Assembly: GCA_002914845.1 (NCBI GenBank)
Contig: JXTC01000181.1
Span: forward strand, 271,489 to 335,488
DNA: 64,000 bases
Reading direction: 5' to 3'
Source of the DNA: Trema orientale
Lineage: Eukaryota; Streptophyta; Magnoliopsida; Rosales; Cannabaceae
In this document: positions 35,790-48,087 of the stretch, piece by piece
Layout of the letters: each line of letters opens with the position of its first letter
How positions within the stretch are numbered: position 1 is the stretch's first letter
The notes under the pieces: model-generated
What the model was told of the DNA's origin: nothing
Database searches by the model: none
What the model saw: the letters and a program-made list of their open reading frames with translations, nothing else
Translations under genes and position numbers: made by a program

Positions 35790-38700
35790 CTACTGATTTT
35801 TTATTTCATCTATATTTGTGTCTTCTGTGTTGTTGCATTCCAAGGCGGTCTGACTAGGAGAATCTGAATTTTGGTAAGAGGGTGTTTCACTCTTTCGAGT
35901 CTGCAGTCCTGTATAGCGTGCAAGATCGACCCATTGCTGCAGCATTTAAGAAACAATATTAAGCCACCAAGGAGAAAGAAGAATTATCTTATTTCATTGT
36001 AGTAGCTACTGTAATGCAGTAAAAATTCAAAGAAAAGATGGATAAAGATTTATATCAACAAAATGTATTATAATTGGAAGGGAGGAAAAGTAAGAATTTC
36101 AGAAATGTTTTATTTAAACCTTTGGCTTTTTGTTTTTTTTTGTTTTTTTTTTGGTGAGAAGTTACACCTGTAGGCACACTGTATTCCTCTAACCACAGAA
36201 AAATAATTCTAAATAATAGAACAACATGTTTCTATTTCCTTTTTAGGAAAGAATGAAGACATGTTTTTCATAATCTCAACTAATCTTTCCTAAATAGAAA
36301 AAAAAATAATAATAATGAAGGCAAGCGTAAAAGCAAAAGAGAGAGATGGCTGTAACCTGAGTTCCCCAGTAAGAGTTGATTGTCCGAACAATAAATGACA
36401 ACATATTTACAAAAATTGTTTGTGACGGAAATTCATCAGAAATGCGGTGCTCCACAATTCCAGCAATAAACTGCATGAGAAATAATTGACACAGCCATAA
36501 ACTCGATACTTGGATATTTCAAGAAAACCACACCATAAACACTATAATATCTGCCCAAATATAAAATATACCAAACATTTTATGCAACGATAGTAAAGTC
36601 ATAAAACATTCACATTTATCACATGACAAAATATTTGTTGAAACTCACAAAAATATGGGACAACAATCTGCATTACTGTCCTTTGGCCAAATGGATTATA
36701 TGAATACATAACTTCATAAAATGATATAATGCGGGAATAGACCCTTCCAAAAAAAAAAGAAGCCAAAATTTTCTCGATGCCTGTGATTAAGCGTCATAAT
36801 CATGTATATGTTGCTCAAGTTACATCCATTGCTTCCAAATTATTTTGAGAGAGATGAAAAACAATTGGAACCCTGGTTTCTCCAATTTAATCTACATGTG
36901 AGCACAAATTTTTTGTTGTAAACAGGAAAAGATTTGAGGTTAAGCATCTGCAGAAACTACTTTTGTACCTGATAGCGGAGATTCGCTGATATTCCAAGAA
37001 AGCTTCCGTAGACAACTGCTGTTTTAAGTATTGGGGATCTTTTATTTCGTTGATTAATGACAAGTTCTGGATTAAGGACTCTGCGAATTCCATAGAGAGC
37101 ATTTGAGGCAGCAACAGCCCCAATACTAGAAATGAATCCAACACTGGCAAGCTTCAAACCACCAAAAATAACTGATGCAAGTCTATGATTGAGATTCCAG
37201 TACTTCCCTACGGGATTCTTTTGAAAGGCATTATCAGGAATAGATCCAAGGAGATCTGTTATAACATCCATGCTATCAAGGCCATTTATTTCTTTAGCTG
37301 GTGAAAGGAATGATAGAGTTGGTGCAGGAAGCCATACTGTAAAGAAATCGACAACTATTCCCCTTACAGTATCTGTAATAACATAATCTATCTCTTCAAA
37401 GAAATTTTCTTTCCGCCTCTCATACTGTGCTAAAAGAGTTGTAGTAATTGAGATAGACTCTTCTATAGCTAATCTGTTCAAGAATTTAGGATCTGCCAGC
37501 AATCTTTCCCTGAAACCCTGCATAAAAAAGATCTATAGTCAGGTTACGTGCCTATTAATCATTACCTTCATCATCATTAATTTTTTTCACCCAAGCATCA
37601 TTGCATCATATACCATAAAAATCGTTTTCACACGTGCACAGATGTTTATTTCATAAAATACAGTTTAGCTTTTTCCATAATCACTAAACCTACGTGACTT
37701 TCGTTTTCGGATTCAAGCTTACCTGGAAGCGATGAGTCAGTTCTGAAATAAGAGGATACTGCTCCAAATCAAAGAAATTTTGTAACACCTCAGGAGATAC
37801 CAAACCAAGATCCAGTCCTTTCTGAAGGTCCTGAAAAGCATGAATATGGTCTCTTCAGAGCATCATCATGGGATGTAATAACAAAGTGGCCCTAACCCGC
37901 AAACCCAAGAATCCTACCAACCAAAAAGTAGATCTCCACGCCGCCCCTCAAAGCCCCATCACCATAGAAATTAAATTAGTACTAACCCAATTCCTCATAG
38001 TTTTATTGCTTCCAGGATATACAACCAAAGCTTCTACATATTGTGTGTCAAAAAAAAAAAAAGGCATAGAGGATGATATTTGAGCATGTTAAGATGATTT
38101 ATTAAGCATATGTCTGGACTCCCAACTCTTATAGATGTCATTTGTGCAAGCGAAAATATGTAGCTAAAGCATGACAAATAAACTAGTAGAAACCCCAACA
38201 TAGAAAGTTCTGATTCCAATTAAATGAAGTCGTAATATCTGCACTAAGCATCCGAAGAAATCGCAAACATAAGAATAAATTAAGGAGAAGAATAAGAGCT
38301 ATGGAGATAATGAGCACAGGTTACCTGAGGAAGGGCATCTCGTTTCCTGCCAGCAGCATTCATAACTCGAGCAATTTCAGCACGGTCAAAACAGTTCCGG
38401 TTGCAAGGTCTGGCAGCAGAATACCACAAAAAATCAGCAACTGGAACTTCTCCCTCTCTTCTTATTTGTTGTCGTTCAGGATCGAGTAATATAACTACTT
38501 GGTTTTTCTTTGGTATCCTTTTTGAAATTCTTGCTGGCACCCCAGTACCCTTGGACCCATATGTAACATGGTTCGCACCTGTCACCACGACTATCATACC
38601 TGTGGTTCCTCCATCCACCATGGCATGCAAGATGTTTTGGGACATGGTATAATCATCCACGACTCTTGCTTGTGCAGAGAGATATGAACTAGGACCAAAT

Positions 38701-40558
38701 GGAACAGACTGGTTTGGAAAATTCATGTCAACCATTGATCCACGTGAGATTGAAGTGAAGCCCGAGATGAATCCTGAACCAGCTGGAGGAGTGTATTTTT
38801 TGCGATCAGCCTTTGAAAGTCCACTAATACCTTCCGCTTGTACTGTCCGTAAAACCTACTAAATTTGAAATAATTAGTATCTTCCCAGTGGCTGTCCAAC
38901 ATATTCATGTATCAAGAGACGTAATAAAATCACAATACATGAATTCATCGAGAGCAACGCTGCAGCAAAGCAGACAAACAGCCAAACCAAGAGAAACAAC
39001 CTAGTTTGTAATAGATAAAAGAACGACCCACCACAGCAATGCAAGTATGCAAATCACCACCAACAAAACGGAAGGAAGAAGTTTTTACTGCCCATTTGTT
39101 ATATGGAAAATGTGTAAGACCTTGAGTGGAGTACCACACGCAACAAGCTGAACTCCGTTGTCGCGACAGTAACTAAGAAGAGGCTCATACTCCTGCCAGC
39201 GCTCAGGTGGCCAGTGTGTTGTGTAAGACTTCAATGTTTCTCCATCTATGCTGCAATTATTTACACAGAAACAAGATAGGAGAGGAACTATAAGGATACC
39301 AACGTTAAATATTGGTTCAGATATTGGTTTACAGAACATATATTGTCGATCTGAATCGTTGTGTACCTAATCATACAATTAAATTAACTATATAAGGCAG
39401 GTTTGTGCAATGCTTTACAGCATGTAAATAAATTAATCCTTAGTTGTACAATATCTTCATATCGTCTGGAATGCATAGAAGAAATCGATTATGGACCATT
39501 AAGGTGACACCATTGGCTCGAAAACAGAAGGCTTGAGATATAGCAATAATCCAAGTAGTCAGAATCTTGACGAAACGCATCTACCGCCCGGAATGCGAAA
39601 ACTAATTTATCTAATAGACTAATATAACCAATTGGGTATTCTTCTAAATAAAAGTAGGCAGATTTATTATCAGAAAACTTCATCAGCTGGCTATTAATAA
39701 AAGCTTAATCCGTACATAGTGCTCATAAACCCGTTCTTCTAAGCAATCAATAGCCATGACACATTATCTAGTACTAAATTCTCAAACTTGAATAATAATA
39801 TTCACAATCTCAAGCTCGACTTCATAGTTATAAGAGAACTATACACACTCAAATCCGCACATGAATATATGAATATGTAACTAAAAAAGTTAATACCTTT
39901 TGTTCATATACTGATTGAGCTGGTCCTGCATAGTAGAAGGAAAAGCTTCCAGAGCCAAAGACAGAGGCCGGTCAATCTCCACACAGCGATTCCTCAAGCT
40001 TTTCACGATTTCGAGCTCCAACTCCTTATCGTCCCGAATCGGAACCTGCTCTGCCTCCCCTAAATACACAATCCGAGCGTTCATCACCTTCTCCCACACC
40101 TTCCGCTTGTCCTTCCCCACCGCCATCGGCTCTCCGATCACCGTCGCGTCGTAAATCCTCGATTTTATAACCTCCTCCTCTTCTTCCTTCTTCTTCTTCT
40201 CCTCGGCTTTCGGTGCCGCCGCTTCCGTCACGCTCGGCGCCTGCGGCGTCGCCGGCGAGGACGGCGGCGGGTCCTCCCCGCTCGCCATCGCCGATTGCAG
40301 AAACCACGCGCCGAGCGCCAGGGATGGACCGAGTAGCACTTTTCGCCTCGAGTGGTGCGCCTCACTCCGGCAAGCCCCGCCGGAGCAATCGTCATTTTCA
40401 GGTTGGCTCCGGCGACATACGACCGGACCGACGGTCTGCTGCCGTTGCCGCCGCTTCACAGCGGAAATTCGCCGGAATAATAGGGTTCCGGCGACGAAGT
40501 CCCGGTGAATTGAGCTCATGTGTAGTGGTCCACTGTGCGCGTGGGGTTGAGGCTTCAT
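35790..40558 (-). CDS. RETICULATA-RELATED 5/6-type chloroplast protein
   Basis: Seven exons: 39897-40558, 39121-39250, 38325-38855, 37723-37830, 36969-37517, 36357-36470, 35790-35936; 746 residues, like Arabidopsis RER5 and RER6. The start is the ATG at 40558; the frame continues upstream only to a GTG. Residues 1-70 are a basic plastid transit peptide. [19 protein letters not shown] (70-88) has a twin arginine before a hydrophobic segment. A K/E-rich linker follows, then a ChaN/Tiki-like region (about 150-420) with [27 protein letters not shown] and [13 protein letters not shown]3411 (about 480-690) holds membrane segments such as [18 protein letters not shown] and [20 protein letters not shown]. 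Family members affect leaf mesophyll development; ChaN relatives bind haem. Function beyond that is inference. It converges with the TyrA-family gene. Confidence 0.94.
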
Positions 40559-40739
40559 TTCGCGGTGAAACGGCGACGTTGTGTCAGTTAAGCATTTGGT
40601 TTGGCCAGCCACCGAATGACAGACCGCTTATTTTTCTTTTTTTCTTTTTTCTTGGTTTTCATCTTTGCAAGTTCGAATCAAAGCCACAAATATTATTTGT
40701 GTTCCTCTTTCTATTTTTCTAATTTTCCCCTTTTTTTTT

Positions 40740-41480
40740 TCTTTCACATAAATTTAAGGTGACACGTTGGCTTTCTCTGCACTACAAATAAGATTTGTTA
40801 CGTTTCTTTTATTTTTTATTTTTTTTGTAAGCAATAATATCTTTTTATGTTTTCATTTCTTTTTCATGTTTTTTTGTTTCATGCATAGTAAACAAAAATA
40901 GATTTATCAATTTTAAATGTGGGACAGAAATTTTCCGATCATATCTGCCAGATAAGCAAAAGGACTTGAGTGGTGGGCAGCCCTGAATTTCTGGATTTTT
41001 TATTTTCTAATTTCTTTTCTTATCCACTTGTCAATTGAGTAACTAGGAAAGTAGAAAACAATTATGATCAAGACAGAGCTTACGTGTCACTGACTCACAT
41101 CAACTGGTGTGTATTGACGGGATACATACCGTTGCACACCAATTTCTTTGCAGGCAAATTAAAAAAAATATATATTTACGCTAAATAAGACAAGGGTTTG
41201 TGATGAAAGAGCCGTCTTTCAATGATGCTAAAATCACCTCTATAAAATTACCTAAACACACTGATGGTCCCAACTCTTGTACAGAAAAGTAAGGCACATA
41301 ACTCTTATTGCTCGACTCTTCTTAACCAAAAAAGAGAGAAGGCTCATCAACCTCAATTTTGACTTGCATCTTCGACTACAATCGAGGCTAATTGACAAGG
41401 GAATTATTTTTTGTTGTGAATAATTATTATTATTATTTTTTATTTTAGTATTTTAAAACTCAAATGTAAGATCAATTTGA
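40740..41480. other. Intergenic DNA upstream of the RETICULATA-RELATED gene
   Basis: AT-rich 5' flank of the minus-strand gene ending at the outer MITE of the nest. No gene or RNA feature recognised. Confidence 0.5.
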
Positions 41481-43024
41481 TTAGACCATCACCAACCTAT
41501 TACACCAAAATGATCTAACTCTCACACTAAAGTCAGGCACGAAATCAAGTAGGGGATTGTGGGAGAGCCCTACTGAAAATTTGAAAAAAATTATGTATAA
41601 AACGAAAAAAAATATTGTGTAAAAGCAATATAGGTCATACTAAAAAGCATAATAGTCCACTCAAATATTTATTGTTGAGTATTAAAGGTCCAGGAGAGAT
41701 TGATGGGCCTGAAAATTATGCCTAATATTTGTTGTTGAATTTAAAAGTCCCAAGAGATTGATGTACTTAAATAGTTAATCATAATATCAAAGTATGATGG
41801 GCCAAAGACTAATAGCATAATCTAAGAAAAATAGCCCACAAATTAGTCAATACTTACTCATCTAATAAAAGTTACAAATGGGTCAAAGGCCAATAGCATA
41901 ATCTGAGGAAAATAGCCCATAAATTAGTCAAGACTCACTCATTTAATAAAAGCTACAAAATTTATTAAAAAAATAGGAAAAAAAAATCTTTTAAGTATCC
42001 TTTTCTCCGAGAAAAGTGAAACTCATCCTCTTTCTTCTTTCTTCTCCGCTAGGACCACTACATACAAAATACATTCGAATCTCAATCATTTTTCTTCTCC
42101 ACTAAATATCTTTCTTAACCCTCTATCTCAATCATTTTTGTTCTCCTAAATTGTTCAAGGTTTCATATCTAAGGCAAGAAAATTTTCCAAGTAAGTTTGT
42201 CTTTCTTTTTATGGTTTTTTTTTTTTTTTTATGAACCTTTTGTGGTTTGAAATACATGGACGATGAATATGAATACGATATAATAATGATTTTTCTTTAT
42301 GATATTCCTTAATTTTAGTTTCTATTATTCTATTTCTTTTTTTTTTTTTTTTGAGAGAGATTAATGTTCTATTTCTAACGTTAGGCTTTTCTTTTCTTTT
42401 TTAAAATAAAAATGCTAGTTGTTTCTTTTTATTTTGATTAATTGTTTTGTTTCTTTTTTTTTAGAGATTAATTGTTCCATTTCTAACATTAGGCTTTTAT
42501 TTTTTATTTTTTAAGATAAAAATGCTAGTTGTTGACTTGTTAATCCGTGGATATTTCTATTTTAGTTTTGAAATTTGTAGTATTAGAATTTAGATGAATA
42601 CTATTATACTAATATAATCTATATAGAGTGTAAGTATTTAAACAATTGACTATTGAGTAACACATCTAAAAAGGTTTAACTTTTTTTCTTTTTAGCTTTT
42701 TTTTTAATGTAACAAAAAAATAACAATGTAATTATATTAAAAAAATTATACGAACGAAAATTCTATGTGCCAAATCAAATTACCAAAATCTAATAATGTA
42801 CATTATTGTTAGTATTTAGGGAGAAAGAACAAATTGAAATAATGTACCTTATAGCGATAGTAAGCTTTTTTTTTTTTTTTTTTCCCCTAAAGCTAAGAGC
42901 TCTTAATATTGAGTTGACGACTCAATATTTTTATTAATATTATTTAAGTTGCTTATAATTTCAATCTTATTATCTTAGATCTTTTGGTGATATATAATGC
43001 TTTTTTGGATTCAATTCAACATCT

Positions 43025-45796
43025 ATGGAAAGATACTTTAAAGGGTTTTTGGCATAATTAGTCCCTGAATTTTTCAATAATTTGCGATGTATCCCCTAAA
43101 CTTTTTTTTTTGGCAATTAGGACCTTGAATTTAGAATTTTTGGCAATGTATCTCCTGAACTTTTTTTTTTGGCAATTAAGACCCTGAATTTAGAGTTTCT
43201 GGCATGATTAGCCCCTGAATTTTTCGTTGATTTGTAATTTATTTTTTAATTGTTTAAAAATTTACATATAACTCGGGGGATATATTACAAATCAGCGAAA
43301 AATTCAGGGGCTAATCATGCCAAAAATCCTAAATTCAGGATTCTAATTGTCAAAAAAAAAAGTTCAAGGGATACATTGCAAATCTACGAAAAATTCAGGG
43401 GCTAATCATGCCAAAAATTCTAAATTCAGGGTCCTAATTACTAAAATTAAAAATTCAGGGGATATATTACAAACCATCGAAAAATTCAGGGACTAATCAT
43501 GCCAAAAACCCTACTTTAAAAGAAAGTTAAAGTCACCAATTCCTATAGAGAAAGATGGAGATAATACAAAATTAAGTAATGTAAATATCAATCTTACAGA
43601 ACTTCCAACAGATCATGGGTTAAGAATTCCTATTTCAGAGTACAATCCTAATGTTAGAGATCAAGTTTGACGAGCATATATGCAAAAAGGTCCTTGTCAA
43701 CTTTGGGATCATAATTTTCCATTAACAATATTTGGAAAACAATCAAGAAAATTCCACTTTGCATGATTTGAAAAGTATGCTAATTGACTAGAATACAATA
43801 TAGCAAAGGATGCTGTATTTTGCTTATGTTGTTATTTTTTTAAGCCAAATCTTAGAGAACAATCATGTAGTGATTCTTTTGTTAGTGAAAGATTTTTGAA
43901 TTGGAAGAAGGGTGAAATACTCCAAATTCATGTTGGGGGGCCTAATAGTGAATATAACCAAGCATGGAAGAAGTGTGAATTCCTAATGAACCGAAAACAA
44001 TATATTCGGACCAATTTGTCAAAGCAATCAGATCAAATGCGTAATGCGCATAGAAGTTGACTGATTGCATCAATTGATTGCGTTCGTTTTCTTTTATGAC
44101 AAGGGCTTGCTTTTCGTGGTGACGATAAATCTGAAAATTCAAGTAACTAAGGTAACTTTCTTAAGCTCTTACACTTTCTAGCTGATCACAATGAAGATAT
44201 CAAAGCTATTATATTGAAAAATGCTCTAGACAATTTGAAATTGATATCATCTGACATTCAGAAAGATATTATAAGAGCTATTGCATCAGAAACTATTAAT
44301 GTTATTATTAAAGATATTGGTGATGCATTATTTTCTATTCTAGTTAATGAATCTCGTGATGTTTCAACTAAGGAGCAAATAGCTGTAGTATTGCGTTATG
44401 TGGATAAGAATGGAAATGTAATTGAGCATTTTGTCACTTAAGGAAGCTATTGATAAATTATTTTCTAGACATGGATTAAGCATATCTAGATTGAGGGGAC
44501 ATGGTTATGGTGGGGCAAGTAATATGCAAGGCGAGGTCAATAGTCTCAAACCACTTATTTTGAAAGAAAATTCATGTGCTTATTATGTTCATTGTTTTGC
44601 TCATCAACTACAATTAGCTCTTATAGTTGTGGCAAAGAAACATATTCAAATTGCATCATTTTTCAGCGTGGTTATTAGTGTTGAAAATTTTGTTAGAGCT
44701 TTCTCAAAACGTTGTGATATTCTTTGGAAAAAACAAGATGCCATAATTGTTGAAGCACTTAAGAATGGTGAGATCGCAAGTGGTCGAGGCCAAAACTAGG
44801 AAACTACTCTAAAATATTCGGGTGATACTCATTGGGGCTCGCATTATGGTACTTTACTTAGCTTGATCACCATGTTTTCTTCAATAATTGATGTTCTTGA
44901 AACAATTATAGATGATGGAATAAATTCTGAACAGAGGTATAAAGCAAATAATTTACTAGAATCAATGTTATCATTTGATTTTGTATTCAACCTACATTTG
45001 ATGAAAACATTGTTAGGAGTTTCTAATGAATTATCAAGAGCATTGTATAGGAAAGATCAAGACATTGTAAATGCTATGAATTTAGTGAGATTGTGCAAGG
45101 AACGATTGCAGATGTTGAAAGAAAATGGATGGGAGTCTTTTTTTGATCAAGTCTCGATATTTTGTGGAAAGCATAACATAGCTTTTCTAAACATGGATGA
45201 TACTTTTATAATTCAAGGTCGATCACGGTGCAGAGCTCAAGAACTCACAAATTTACACCACTTTCGTATAGAGTTTTTTATTGTGATTAATATGTAACTT
45301 CAAAAGTTGAATGATCGTTTCAATGAGGTGTGTAGCATGTTTGTGTCCTAATGATTCATTCTCAGCTTTTGACAAGAAGAAATTAATCCACTTTGCTAAG
45401 TATTATCTAGAAGATTTTTTTGCTACAGAGCTTATGGTACTCAATGACCAACTCGAAGTATATATTCTTGATATGCATTCTAGTGAGTAGTTTTTTGGAT
45501 TAAAGAGTATTGGTGATCTTGCAAAGAAAATAGTTGATACAAAAAAAATAAATGTGTATCGATTAGTTTATCGGCTCTTGACATTAGCATTAATTTTACC
45601 AGTTGCTACTGCTACCGTGGAAAGAGTATTTTCTTTTATGAATTTTGTCAAGAATTGGCTACGTAATAGAATGAGTGATTAATAGATGAACGACAATTTA
45701 CTTGTATATATGGAGAAAGACATCTTTAATAGTCTTGATAACGAAGTTATTATACAACGTTTTCAAGGCATGAAATTGTGTCGGGGACAATTGTAA
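43025..45796 (+). pseudogene. Broken hAT transposase (TTF-type zinc finger class)
   Basis: An intronless transposase frame starts MERYFK at 43025, is split by a MITE (43043-43511), and resumes in the same frame at 43521. It continues through DAVFCLCCYFFKP (TTF zinc finger), EILQIHVGG, SIDC.RFLL, RGHGYGGASNMQGE, YYVHCFAHQLQLAL and the C-terminal dimerisation segment LILPVATATVERVFSF. In-frame stops lie at 43668, 43764, 43785, 44058, 44097, 44148, 44797 and 45295, and more near 45488 and 45680. A deletion of about 40 bp shifts the frame near 44433 and another change does so near 45330. It cannot make a functional protein. This class resembles plant genes annotated as zinc finger MYM-type 1-like. 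Confidence 0.92.
43043..43511. mobile_element. Mutator-type hairpin MITE nested in the hAT transposase
   Basis: 469 bp with inverted ends beginning GGGTTTTTGGCATAATTAGT on the left and GGGTTTTTGGCATGATTAGT on the right strand. The arms extend far inward (CCTGAATTTTTC, then AT.TATCCCC). A perfect 9-bp duplication TACTTTAAA lies at 43034-43042 and 43512-43520. Internal motifs (AAATTCAGGG, CTAATCATGCCAAAAA) repeat several times. The 9-bp duplication points to the Mutator superfamily. Confidence 0.92.
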
Positions 45797-46362
45797 ATTT
45801 AGTAGTTTTTAATATATATATATATATATTATATATAAGCCCCCACTGACAATAACTCATGGCTTCGTCCCTGACTAAAGTAGTATAACTTTCACACTAT
45901 TTCATAAATTGAACTCTAACACATTGCACATTATCTTTCTAGTCCTCAACAATTAATTTATTTCACAAACTAATGCACTAATATATTAATTAACACATTA
46001 TTCAAAATTATTCTAATAATATCTGCATTATTTACTTAATTTTAGTTTAGTATAAATTTTAGTTTAAATAATATTCAAATTAAATTATATATAAATTAAA
46101 TTAAATCATTAGATAATAAAGGTTAATAGAAATGGATATATTTGGAATAAATTTATAGGAAGTTATAAAGGCAAGGGTTATAATGAAAAAAAAAGAAAAA
46201 AAGAAGAGTAGTGCTGTTATGGTGAATAATGTTACACCAAATTCGGTATAAGACTATTCACCCACACCATATTGGTGTAAGATTTGATATTGGATTGGAG
46301 AGAGATTTTGACACCAAAATAGCATTTTACACCAAATCGATGTAGAATTGGAGATCCGCTTA

Positions 46363-47900
46363 CAACTTAAAAGTTCTTTTAGCGAACCGTGAGACGCATT
46401 TGACGATACCAACCATCATACTTGAGATATTTTGCCATATGTTGATGATAGACAAAACTAAATCTTTCTAGTCCATTGGTTGAAACAAACCATGACCCTA
46501 GCCAAGAATTCAGCTCTCGTAATAGCACCATGCTTTATTCAAGATAATTTTAAGTTTGAACAAATTTTCCTTTCTTGGTCAACTCGAGAGATGAAAGCAC
46601 CAAAAAATTCAAATATTGATTTATCCTTTATGTATTAAGAATAATATTAAAGACACATTTTTTATGCAAAATATTTACATTAAATGATTTGGCATGATTT
46701 TGAACAATACTCATTTGTTACTTAAAAAAAAAATGATTGTCCAATGCATTAGTCATACACCAGCGCTTTATTTAGTATTCAAGATATAATAGGATAGAAT
46801 TTAAAGAATTAGATTGGACTGGATTATAGTCCAATCCTATCTCATGTTTGGTATGCTACATTTTGTTAGGATTAGAATTAGAAGTGTGTTTCTTAGTTTT
46901 TACTAAAGAACAATCATGAGTTTGATTAATTAGAAAAATACCGCTTTTAAAATTAATTTAGAAAAATACCATTTTTAAAACTCAATTTTATAAAAATATC
47001 ATTTTTGAAAACTTATTTACAAAAATACCACCTTTACTTGCGTGGATTTCGTCTCCCAGCATGTCAATTTTACGCCATCGTGACATAAACATGCTGAACT
47101 TCATCATGAAATATCTACCATACAAGATAATAATAATAAGAAAAAAACACGAAGTTCAATACAATCTTTTTTCTTTTGCTTATGAACAAGTTTGCGCTTT
47201 CCCATTGGCAGCTATGTAAAGTTGCTTTTTGAACAATTTTTTTTCGCTTTCAAGCAAAAGAAAGAATGAAACCTTTTCTTTTCTTTTGAAAACAAACAAT
47301 CATGCATTTATTCCGGCAAAATAAATATATAAAAATAAATAAATAATAAAAAAAATCATGCAATTATAAGAAGCTCTATTATAGGGAAAAAAAAGATATT
47401 ATTGGAATTTTCAAAACATAAAACAAAATCGATATAGTTGTTTTTACTTTTGATTGCCTTTTTTCTCCCGATCCAAAATTTTAATCAACTTTCACTATAC
47501 AACCAAAAAAAAAAAAAAAACAGAGAAATCACTTTCTCAAAACGAATAAGGAAAAGAATTTCGCTATGCTGAGTCTGACATATCAGGGCCATCCGTGGAC
47601 CACTACGTCTGACTGGAGCGAAACCTTAGAGAAGAAAAACATGAAGATAGCAACAGAACCAATAATAAGTACATGGAATTCTTGCCTTAAACTCTGGGTT
47701 TTGACTCAAAAATACGAAACCAGAGTAGAAATTAAAAGCAAAAAAAATTCTGTTGTGAGCAGCATTGTCGTGCCTTTATAGTGGTAACTTTGCTTCCAGA
47801 AGCAACACATCTATCATCTATGTTCAACCAGTAATGCAAAAGGCTTTATCTAACACAAACCTATTTCCATCAGTATAATGCTTAATTAATTATTCCTTGA
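46363..47900. other. Intergenic DNA, nothing firmly recognised
   Basis: AT-rich. Between 46925 and 47035 short units of AAAAATA.CA.TTTTTAAAA recur. A 71-codon open frame at 47566-47781 has no recognisable domain. The 3' end of the BADC transcript probably lies at the right edge. Confidence 0.45.
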
Positions 47901-48087
47901 TGTAAAGTCTTTTCAAACGACTAAAAATACAAAATCACCAACTACATCTGCGTCCCAGTAAGGCAGTAATGCCACAAGGTAAAAACAGGGGGAAAAAATT
48001 GGAGAAGAACAAAAAATGACTCGACAGTTGCAAAGGCTAGGAAATCTCCGACTACAACAATTACCCGGATTTGCTGAACAGAGGCAT

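Larger units (their letters stand above)
41534..45873 (+). mobile_element. Degraded hAT transposon, 4.3 kb
   Basis: The left end CAGGCACGAAATCAAG and the right end in reverse complement CAGGGACGAAGCCATG match at 12 of 16 positions. A perfect 8-bp duplication ACTAAAGT lies at 41526-41533 and 45874-45881. It encloses a decayed transposase gene (43025-45796) and subterminal direct repeats, for example two ~74-bp units at about 41815-41960 with AATAGCATAATCT.AG.AAAATAGCCCA. CAGGG termini plus an 8-bp duplication define a hAT element. Confidence 0.92.
41484..46359. mobile_element. PIF/Harbinger-like MITE, interrupted by a hAT element
   Basis: The ends GACCATCACCAACCTATTAC and, read inward from the right, GCGGATCTCCAATTCTACAT are imperfect inverted repeats. 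Both lead into TTACACCAAAAT- or TTGGTGTAAAAT-type motifs. TTA at 41481-41483 and 46360-46362 fits the 3-bp duplication of this superfamily. Without the hAT insert the element would be about 530 bp. The short duplication and diverged ends make this less certain than the two inner insertions. Confidence 0.6.

Noticed and set aside
40558-40612. Extension of the RETICULATA-RELATED frame to 40612
   Set aside because: The codon at 40612 is GTG, not ATG. The first in-frame ATG is at 40558 with a purine at -3.
40213-40722. 169-codon plus-strand frame
   Set aside because: It is the antisense of exon 1 of the RETICULATA-RELATED gene, which has GC-rich codons and few stops on the other strand.
41534-45873. 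Calling the hAT transposase pieces separate small genes
   Set aside because: The open pieces at 44214, 44422 and 44863 are consecutive parts of one decayed transposase, interrupted by stops and deletions.
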